Source: Glossina fuscipes (Eukaryota; Arthropoda; Insecta; Diptera; Glossinidae). Taken from it: a stretch of 64,000 bases of DNA. The translations under genes were made by a program, and so were the position numbers. Shown here piece after piece: positions 52,820 to 62,300 of the stretch (position 1 is its first letter; each line of letters starts with the position of its first letter). The notes below the pieces were generated by a model, which saw only the letters and a list, made by a program, of their open reading frames with translations, had not been told where the DNA came from and searched no databases. The DNA lies in assembly GCF_014805625.2 (NCBI RefSeq), contig NW_023998414.1, forward strand, positions 28,835,698 to 28,899,697, in the 5' to 3' direction.

Positions 52820-52850
<31 letters not shown>
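51691..52850 (+). mobile_element. 5'-truncated non-LTR retrotransposon (Jockey/CR1-like), 3' end
   Basis: An uninterrupted frame to 52506 encodes the C-terminal third of a LINE reverse transcriptase. Signatures are LQGDLNNLVAWCS followed by LNLNKCKKLSF, then DLGVLFDYRLRFNLHI, SLSKARSALGFIKRWS and CLVRPILEYASVVWSPSY. The catalytic YADD block should lie just upstream and is missing. Similarity begins right after a (TA) repeat at 51650-51690, so truncation is near 51691. There is no genuine start codon. After the stop comes a 3' UTR of about 310 bp with a T-rich tract at 52663-52696, ending in an (AAAT)n tail at 52818-52850. Simple-repeat tails mark several CR1/I-group elements. The lack of frameshifts suggests a fairly recent insertion. 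Exact clade is uncertain. Confidence 0.88.
52818..52850 (+). repeat. (AAAT)n tail of the LINE insertion
   Basis: Eight AAAT units close the retrotransposon 3' UTR and mark its end. The sequence changes abruptly to tgtataaaacgag at 52851. Confidence 0.85.
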
Positions 52851-52851
<1 letters not shown>

Positions 52852-52859
52852 GTATAAAA

Positions 52860-54731
52860 CGAGACAGGAAAGGCATTAAACTTTTCAAAAACTTGCACAG
52901 CATTGTAATATAGATCGGGAACTCTTTAGTAAAATATCTGCTTGAAGAAAGATTGCATCTTAACGCATACACCCTTAGATGATTTCAAAAGAGAAACATT
53001 GAAAATGAAACCAGATAAGATAATCAGATAGTAAAAGTAAAATTTATATAAAGAAGAATTACTTACGGTACATTATAAAGTTCGTAACGCTTTAACATTA
53101 CTCTGATGTTTTTATGAAGAAACAAAGTCGCACTCAGCCGATACTTGGATGCTCACCAATAATATCTGAAATGAAGATACAAAAATTGAAATTTTTACTT
53201 AAAGGTGCAATGGTCTTAGCGATCCCATTTAAAGGAAATTTACGCTAAATATTAAAATGAATGTAAAAAAAATGTTGAATAATTTTCAGAATATGACAAG
53301 TTAAAACATTAAAGTCAGATATGACGGATCATTAAATATTTTACAATTCTTGATTCATAATAGTTTCATGAAAAACTTATACTGTTCATGGGTGTCCTTG
53401 CATAGAAGGCTGCCCAAAACGTGAACTGACATCATCCAAATTGTTTATTTATTCTTCACCTATTTCTGCCATAAAGAGAAACTGCAACCCAGCCTTATAA
53501 AGGCTTACTAACTCATAGCATTTTCTTATACGGAATGATTTCGAAAAAATAGACTAAATTGCTATGACTGATCAATTATTATCATAAGATATTGAAATTT
53601 TGACGTTTTTGCTATATGAAGCCTTAACTATCGTAGGGTGATTTATATGATGGAGACTTCAAAAAAATGGGCGTATTTGACTCAATTTTTTTTTTTTACA
53701 TTCATTTAGAATGTCAAAATCTCTGATTCATAATCGCTCGATGTAATAAATGTTCTTTTGTGTGATGCGCCTACAAATCTGCGCCACAAACTTAATATGC
53801 CATGTATCACAAGCTATGTAGTGTGTATTAATAGACTTTGATAAAAAAGTCTCAAGGAACTAGAACAAATGTGTGTTGACATAATCTCAAAAGAAATCAT
53901 AGAAACTTGATTGTCTTCATGAGGACACCGTACATAGGTGTATGTTGAAGTTTGAACATGAACGCTACATTTGCATAAGATAGAGTAACTGAAATTTACT
54001 CCGAAGTCCTTACATTTGGAAAAATTTAAAGCAAGAAAGAAGTCATACTTGGTGTTTGCGGACTTTTGAATATCCGATAAAAGCTTGACGAAAATGCTCT
54101 CTCAAATGACATTCCTCTCAAGAATTTTTTGATAATTGGCAGCGCAGTTTTGCTCTCGCTTAGCAGACTTTTAAACTTATATAGTTAAACTTAAGTAACA
54201 AAAATTTCCCAAACTTGGTTTCTTACTCTAAATCTTCAACTTCTGAGATGATAATCAACACATCTACGCACCAAATCGACTACGCACGCTACTCATGTTA
54301 ATCATATATATATGGACCTATGGATAAATTCTACGATGTATCGATGTACAAATTTAACTCTTCCCAACTGATGACTATCGAACAAAAGAATGACGTAGAA
54401 GGTGTCATGATAATTGACTTAAGTCGTACGTAATTACTTCATAATTTTTTAAAGAACATTAACACAAAGCAACAACACTATCAAGAGACTAGAAGAGAAA
54501 GACCTTATTTCAGATAAGAAAATAATTATTTAGTGATAATATAATTAGATATTAGAAAAAAGCAGAACAAATTTCGTTCGTGTTAGAACGAATTTTGGAT
54601 TTCCTTGGATTTTAAAATGAAACGAAGTGCGGACATATATACTGCTCGATCGGACTTACCTTTATTCTGAACGTTTAGATAATCCCACAAAATATTCTTA
54701 CTGTACCTGTCTTCCTCTCTCTCTCTTTCTT

Positions 54732-54776
<45 letters not shown>

Positions 54777-55507
54777 CTCTCTCTCTTTCTTTCTTTCTCT
54801 CTCTTTCTCTCTCACTCTCTCTCACTCACTCACTTACTCACTCTCTCTCTCTCTCTCTAGTTTGCAATTATCGGAAATAATAATTTAAAACGCCATTCTT
54901 TACAAATTATGTGGGCATGTTTTTAAATTTGGCACGCCTATTATAAAATTTAAACCTGTGAATATAAACTTATGCCCAATATCGGTTTTTCCGCTTCTTT
55001 ATTGTGATAACGCATAATCCCAGATTGAATGGATGGATAGATAGACCTAACTCACATCTATCGAAATTCAGCAAAGATAATAAGAATAAAAAATAATGCG
55101 TCACATTTGTTACATTCACACATATATATATAGAGCTAAAACTGAAATCTACTAAACAATCGTTATACACTCGCAAGGCGTTATATTGATGGACTACATT
55201 TACGTTACCTTTTAGAGTAGCATTACTGCAACTTTGAATCGTAATATTTTTTTGTTTTAATTGTCAATAATTTTCATATTTAATAAAAACTTATACAAGG
55301 CATCGGTTCGTGAATAAATACCAATTGATATAACAAACTCATGAAAAACGATGGAATAAACTTACAATGTAACCATAGCAAAAAGAAAAAAAAAAGAAAA
55401 ATCGCGACAAAACCAAAGAATTTATATAGTGCTTACGTGTCACACAAAATACCAAAAAGAATAAAAAAAATAATACAAAAACCAAACGAAAATATAGGAA
55501 TCACAGA
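52860..55507. other. Non-coding sequence upstream of the candidate first exon
   Basis: AT-rich with no recognised gene. It includes a long CT microsatellite (54715-54859). The 200 bp before 55508 are strongly A-rich, as often seen in fly 5' UTRs, but I see no clear TATA box or initiator. Confidence 0.55.
54715..54859 (+). repeat. Long (CT)n-rich pyrimidine tract
   Basis: About 145 bases of CT repeats broken by TTT, CAC and ACT units, all but purine-free on the + strand. Open frames on both strands here encode only Leu/Ser or Arg/Glu runs and are not genes. GA/CT tracts can bind GAGA factor in flies, which would matter if the exon at 55508 has its own promoter. Confidence 0.85.
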
Positions 55508-55696
55508 ATGTTTGATATACCGCCGAAGTGTCCGGCATTAAGCAATAAATTGAGTAACATATTCGGTTGGCGTCATACTTACAAAGTGTCAGCTAAACAT
55601 GAGGGCATCACCCATGCTTATCTGCAAAAGTCCTATTCTCTGACGCTGCCGAAACGGCCACCTACGCCGCCGCAAATGCCATTTGCTTGTATTAAG
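55508..55696 (+). CDS. Candidate alternative first coding exon of baz (or a first exon of an unrecognised gene)
   Basis: An ATG with A at -3 opens 63 codons that end AAG before gtaaat at 55697. The peptide begins MFDIPPKCPALSNKLSNIFG and ends RPPTPPQMPFACIK. Codon use is varied and GC-rich at third positions, unlike the A-rich surroundings. The upstream sequence is A-rich without a polypyrimidine tract, so an ATG-containing first exon fits better than an internal one. The donor is in phase 0, matching the phase-0 acceptor at 57824. The spliced product would read ACIK-DPDAWV, close to the IAK-DPNYW junction of PAR-3. Such a product would lack the first half of CR1. I do not recognise the peptide. 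It could be another gene's exon or a chance open frame. Confidence 0.5.
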
Positions 55697-57823
55697 GTAA
55701 ATTGAATAAATTATTTTCGACTTTTTTTTTTTTTTAAGTGCTAAACTCTGCAGTGAAGACCTTCCCCAAGAATCAATGAATATTTCCTATCTGTTTTTCA
55801 ATTCAATTATTTCATATACATAAAGTGATTTTTTAAAAGCTCTTCAGAGGTCATTTAACAACGGCCGTAACGACCTACTATTATACTTGATACGAACTCC
55901 TAAAAAAAGCCTGTTGATGTTTGAATGTCCAAGAAAGTCCAAAAGGGTCCAAACTCGATGAAAATGGCAAACGATTCTACAGTTCAAAATCACAATTTTT
56001 CAGTTTAGATAGCGAAGCAAGAGTTTCGTAAGGCATTCTTCTGTGAAACGTAATTTTTATCTCAACTTAAACTCATATCTGATTCCGCCATTAATTTGAC
56101 AAGAATCACAAATCGAAACAACTTTGTGTTTCGTCTCCTCTACGTATCTTTCCAAACCACCAGCGTAATCTACATGCAAAGAAAGCATCATAACCAACTC
56201 GAAAATTGCAAAGGATAAGGAAAATGTGGAAATGTGGAAATGTATGCTCAAATGAATCTCGAAGGCCAATCGTGTACAGTTTAGGATTAATGTTGCTTCT
56301 AGCGAAGGCTAATGAAATTTACCTGAAAATTATTCTCAACAATGAAAGCCTGAAGAAAAGTGGCAAAGTTGCCGTGCAGTTAGGCTGCATGGGAAAGCAG
56401 CTCACTGACAGTGGAACGAAGACAACGATCTCTTACGCATAGCAACACTGCTTGGATTGAAGTTCGAATTGTTGTCTCAAACCCAGCGCAGTGTCCAGAT
56501 TCTGGTCCTGTGATTATTATCTGCTTGCATATCTCAAAACGATGGTCCAGGGAAAACAATTTGGAACCAATTATGAAATTCTTGTGAAAATTAAAGCGCA
56601 TTTTAAGTACTCTTATAAATCATTGCATAAAAAATGCATCGAAATGTTAGAAAAGCATTAGATTGATTGTATCAATCTTGACGGAGACTATGTTGATAAA
56701 AAAAAAAAAAATAAGAAAAATTATAAAACTTTTCTTACTTCATACTTAAGTCCTGAGTCTTACTAATCCCCATATTAGTTAGATTTGTTCGATATTCGAT
56801 GCAATAAATTATGTATTTGTGTTATTGTTCGGCGATGTTAGAAGTTGTCGGCGAGCGTAGACGCTTCGGAAACTTATCAATTTACTTAGCAATCATCATT
56901 AGCTCTGCTTCCGTTCTCAATAATAACAATAAATTATTATTTTTTTTGTAAACAATTACAAAAAAAAAAAAAAAAATATTTGTTTATGATTTTTTTTTTT
57001 TTTGTTTTTTAATTTTATCTTGTTTTATTTTATTTTAATGTGACCTAAATTTGTGCTTTAGTGATTTTAAAAAATTTCAACAATTTTTTGTTTTTATTAA
57101 TTGTTGTGAGCGCTTTTTTTATTATTACTATTATTATTATTATTATTATTAATTTTATGCTTCGTTACCTTTTTGTGATGCAATTTTTTTCTTTCTTGTT
57201 TCGCTTTGATTTTCTTAACGTTATTTTGCCACTTAATTTCTTTTGCCTTGTTGTTGAAAATAAACGAATCAGCAAAAAAAAAAAAAAAAAAAAAAAGACA
57301 AAGACAAAGAATCAACTCTTGACCATATTTGAACTTTTTAGCTTATGTTGTGGTTAACATTGGTGCTACTATCGTTGGTCTGTCTGTGTATATGCACAAT
57401 TCTCACCGTCATAGTCACCCACATAGCAATAAATGCCGAAAATATACACCTCGCTGCTTTTGATTGATAATTACTAACTGAGTCATTCCTGATTATCTTG
57501 TATTTTCGTTATGGTTTTCTATGGTCATTAAAAAATACTTCGTTCTTTAGTTGCTTTTCCTTTTCCTTTTTGTTTATATTCTTTCTGACTTTTGAGCATA
57601 AATTGTGGCTATTTTTTAATATTCATTATAATGCCAGTCAGCACTTGAGAGACGCGACTACATCTTTAGCTACTGCAATCGGCGTTGCTGTCTGTGTATG
57701 TTATTCATATTAAATGGAATTTAAGTTTTTGCAGTCCGGTCACGCGCTTGTAATTTTAAAAATTGTTTTCGCACTTCTACATTCGTTTCTAATAAGCATT
57801 TTTCTACAACGTTTCTTTAATAG
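55697..57823 (+). other. Intron upstream of the first certain baz exon
   Basis: AT-rich sequence between the candidate first exon and the certain exon. It holds A/T runs (56700-56711, 56958-56977, 56990-57003, 57274-57296), an (ATT) run at 57119-57150 and no conserved coding. Open frames at 56206 and 56380 on opposite strands overlap and look like chance. The acceptor ctttaatag at 57815-57823 closes the interval. Confidence 0.7.
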
Positions 57824-59335
57824 GATCCCGATGCTTGGGTGTCGGTTCATCATTTGCAAACACAATGCGGTATTATAGACCCAGATGATTGTGTTCGCGA
57901 CGTAGCCGATGATCGTGAGTACATACATGCAAGTTTCGAAGACTCGGGTCCGGATCCAGGTGTACCTCAGGGTGGTGGTGACGGTGCATCAGGTAGTTCA
58001 TCGGTTGGCACCGGATCTCCCGATATATTTCGTGATCCCACTAATGCTGTAGCGCCTACAAATGGAGCGCGCAATGACAATGCAACACCTCATATTGAGG
58101 TTACGAACACAACTATCTGCCCCGTGAAAGGCTTAGGCTTACAAGTGAGACGAAGCAGTGATCCAAATCTATTGGCCACACTGAAGGCAGCAGAAAGCAA
58201 TGCCAATAAACGTTGGTCTGCGGCGGCTCCCCATTGTGGCGATTCTCCGGAACGCTTGGCAATAGAAAAAAGCGGTTATCTGTTACCGCAATGGGAAGAA
58301 GAAGATGACGGAAATCAACAGCAACAGTCTGGCACTCTACAACAGCCATTTGCTCGTTCTGGTCGTTTGTCAATGCAGTTCTTAGGTGACGGCAATGGTT
58401 ACAAATGGATGGAGGCAGCTGAAAAATTGCAGCACCAACAACAACAACAACAAGTTTTGTCCCCTACTCAAACGCAGTTGTCTACTTCCCATAACCATAG
58501 CCAGCAGCAACAGTTCTTTACAAGTAAATCTCTGCCTCGCGAAAGCATGCGTAAAGAGCCACTTGGCCAGGCTTACGAATCCATACGTGAAAAAGACGGG
58601 GAAATGTTATTGTTAATCAACGAACATGGTAGCCCCTTAGGGTTAACTGCCATACCCGACAATGATCACGGCGGCGGTCTTTTAGTACAGCATGTGGAAT
58701 CCGGCAGTCGTGCCGAGCGGGGCCGTTTGCGCAAGGGAGATCGTATTTTAGAAATAAATGGCACAAAACTTATGGGACTTACCGAGAATAAAGTACAAGA
58801 ATACCTAAGACGTGCCCTAGAAGCATCGGAATTGCGTGTTAGAGTAATAAGAGCTGATGGTCCGGCTAATAAATCCCGCAGACGCGACTCCAAAGTAGCT
58901 GAGATGATAGAAGCCGAAGAGAAAATGGCCTCTGGTTTGGAGTCGAAAGTAGCCACCGTATCGCCAACGCGTAAACCTCATACCGCGCCTGCTGGAGCAT
59001 CTTTGCAAGTAGCTAACACACGCAAATTGGGACGAAAAATTGAAATCATTTTAAAAAAAGGTCCAAACGGATTGGGATTTTCGGTTACCACTCGTGATAA
59101 TCCTGCGGGCGGTCATTGTCCTATATACATCAAAAACATATTGCCTCGTGGCGCAGCCATAGAAGATGGACGCTTGAAACCCGGAGATCGATTATTAGAA
59201 GTTGATGGTGTTCCCATGACCGGTAAAACTCAAACAGATGTCGTGTCCATATTAAGAGCCACACAACCGGGGGCTACGGTTCGTTTGGTAGTATCAAGAC
59301 AACAAGAATTGGCTGAGCAAGACGAACGTGAAATC
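57824..59335 (+). CDS. baz: baz exon: second half of CR1, Par-1 site, PDZ1 and PDZ2
   Basis: The acceptor is ctttaatag and the exon opens in phase 0 with DPDAWVSVHHLQTQ. This matches the KDPNYWIQVHRLE stretch of vertebrate PAR-3 and PDSWVTVHHLQ of fly Bazooka, so the exon begins inside CR1. It is 504 codons long. Codons at 58148-58165 encode RRSSDP, the N-terminal Par-1/14-3-3 site (S151 in Drosophila). A Gln-rich linker (58430-58515) comes before PDZ1, which has the carboxylate-binding loop PLGL near 58632. PDZ2 has the loop GLGF near 59068. PDZ2 is nearly identical to the Drosophila domain, while the linkers diverge, as expected for this family. The exon ends GAA ATC before donor gtaggt at 59336. 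Reading through this donor gives a run of unrelated residues and a stop, so splicing is required. No in-frame ATG at the start of the exon fits the family start. Confidence 0.96.
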
Positions 59336-62300
59336 GTAGGTTTCTATTTTTTACTCAAATATTTTCAAATATAATAAGGAAAGTTTTACTTCTTCTAGAA
59401 TTTTGAAAACAAAGAAAATGAATTTGACTCGCCACCAAAGCCACCACCACCTATACTGCCAGCATCTTTGCAAAAACAACAACAGCGCCAAAAGCAGCAA
59501 CTCTCATCACATGAAATTAAAAAATCAAACAGTGCTCGATCATTATTTGACCAGCATCAGCAGCAACAGCAAAATCAACTCAACGAATCTCAACATTTCA
59601 TTGATGCGGGCAGTGAATCGGCAGCTTCAAGTGTAAGTTAAACAGGCTTATAGTAAAAATGATCAAAAATTAAAATATATCATTGATTTCATTAGGATAG
59701 CCTCCAAGCCGGCATAGCTTGGCGTTCCCGTGAAATGCTGACTCTTCATATTCCGGTGCATGACACTGAAAAGGCAGGTCTCGGTGTGAGTGTGAAAGGT
59801 AAAACCACCTCCACAAACAATGGCTCCTCTAACGCTGGTAGTGCAATGAAACATGACGGTGACTTAGGTATATTTGTGAAGAATGTCATACATGGTGGCG
59901 CTGCTTCACGTGATGGTCGCTTACGTATGAATGATCAATTGATTAGCGTTAACGGCGTATCATTGCTGGGTCAAAGTAATGCCGAAGCCATGGATACTTT
60001 AAAACGTGCCATTGTCAATAATCCAGGCAAACATCCTGGAATGATAACACTGCAGGTTGCACGTAAAATAGCACGCTCAGCTAGTTCGGGAGATATTCTA
60101 GATCAAAGCAATGAAAGCTCAAATACTAGCGAAAATAGCGGAGCAACTGTCATCTATCTAAGCCCCGAAAAACGCACAGAAGCAAAATGCAATAGCCACA
60201 GCGCTGCAAATGAAATGAATCGGTAAGTAAACGTTTCTAACCTCAACGTTTATTAATTAAGAGGCAATATCTTCTTTCTTGACGAAATTTAAAGGTGGAG
60301 CAACCCCGTATTAGATCGTCTAACCGGAGGCGTTTGCTCCGGCAATTCATCGCAAAAACATCGTGCCAATGTAAATGCAGTATTTAGTGCTGGTCCGCAT
60401 ACTCTGCGTAATGAAAGTTATTATATGGCCACGAACGATACGTGGTCACCAGCCTTGCTTCATGGTAGTGGCCCCCACCATAACGGTCATGTCAACAATT
60501 CAGTATTAATTGAAGACGATCCTGAACCCACGTCTCCGTGAGTTTCATGTTTAATATATGAATCAGGGATTTTAGAATTTTTTTTGCTATTTCGCCGTTT
60601 ACAGAACTCTACCCCATCTTCCCAATGATTCCAGCCTTACAAATAACTCTACAATAAATAATTCTGTCTCTAGTGGCCCCGCTGGTAATTCGAGTCACAA
60701 TTTTGATGCCACCTATTCTTCTCAGCTTAGCCTGGAAACTAATAATTCTGGTGTAGAGCATTTTAGTCGTGATGCTTTAGGACGACGCTCAATATCCGAA
60801 AAGCATCATGCGGCTTTAGATGCGCGTGAGACGGGCACTTATCAACGCAATAAAAGGTTGCGAGAAGAACGTGAACGTGAGAGACGTTTACAGTTAACTA
60901 AATCAGCAGTATTTAGTGGTTCAATGGAATCACTTACAGCCCGTATAGCACAGGCAAATGCTCAAATCCCAGGTTATAAACATAGCAAAACTGCTTCCGG
61001 CATCGAGCAACAACAGTTGTTACAAGCTGAGGCGCAGGATCAGGTAGGCGATCTGGGGCCGTCCTTGGGCTTAAAGAAATCCTCTTCATTGGAATCGTTA
61101 CAAACAATGGTTCAAGAAATACAAATGTCAGAAGAGCCCCGCGGTGGACCGACAACACTCAGGGCTCCGCGCGGCAGAGGAAGGGAGGAAAGTTTAAGAG
61201 CTGCCGTATCCAGTGATCATGACGTAAATAGTAAGTTGATCAACAAATTGTTTTCTGCCATTAACCAACATTCAACTATATACCCATTTTCGATTTTTTA
61301 GAAGCTCGCAAGCATTGGCTCTTAGAAGACGGTGATCCCCATGAAGGTGGTTTCTCACAGCGCAATGGTCCCTTTCAAAGCTCATTAAATGACGGAAAAA
61401 GTAAGACACGTTCAAAAAAGCCAGGCATTTTACGAGGCATCGGCTCTATGTTCCGTTTTGGTAAAAATCGCAAAGATGGTGTAGCGCCCCTGGAGAATAA
61501 TCAACAACATCAGCTGCACCATTATAATCATCTACCGCCGCCGCCCACAAATAACGCATACAATGAACGAATACCTGCCAATAATCAAATACCTGCCGCT
61601 GCGTTGGCTGCTATGGAACGTAATGCTAAATTACCTCCTCCCGCCTATCAACCGCCTCCCCCTTTACCACCAGCAAATCACAGCGGCCCTGGTGGCTCGA
61701 TTAATCTTAATGATCATAATCCCGCCACTGCAGGTGGTATACATCAAAATGATTTATTTAATCATCGCTATCAACATTATTCCAATTATGAAGAACTACA
61801 CAATCATCATCAACAGCAAATTAGGTGAGCGTGCATTTATTTCATATTTAACACAAAATAATCCCATAATATATAGAGCCGCAAACCTGTGGTAAACCAT
61901 CGTCATTGATAAACCAACAACGTCATTGCAATCAATGCACTCGCACAACCGCATTTGACTCGTCTTTCGTCTTTTATTCCACCCCTTTTAAACATATTTC
62001 TCTATCTTAAACCTTTCTTTAAAAAATCAATTAACGCAGCAGTTCCTGCTATTTCTTCTTCTTTTTTTTTTTTTTATCCTTCTCTATGCTTATTCATTCA
62101 ATTCTAAAACTAAAAATTCGAAATTTTTGAAAAACAAAAAAAAAAAAAAAAACAAACAAACAAACATCGACATTTCTAAATCTATCCATAGTAACGATGA
62201 TAAGACTTCACAGACTGAAGTTTTATCGGAATCAACATTAGAAAGTATGCGACAACAGGTGCTCAGGCAACGTCAAAAAGTCGAAACTGAAAGGTAACTT

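Noticed and set aside
59403..59636. 77-codon open frame in the baz linker
   Set aside because: Out-of-frame shadow. The neighbouring frame encodes the conserved SARSLFDQHQ and FIDAGSESAAS stretches with correct splice phases.
61563..61895. 110-codon open frame overlapping the baz Pro-rich tail
   Set aside because: Different frame from the conserved RYQHYSNYEE sequence and runs through the splice donor at 61825.
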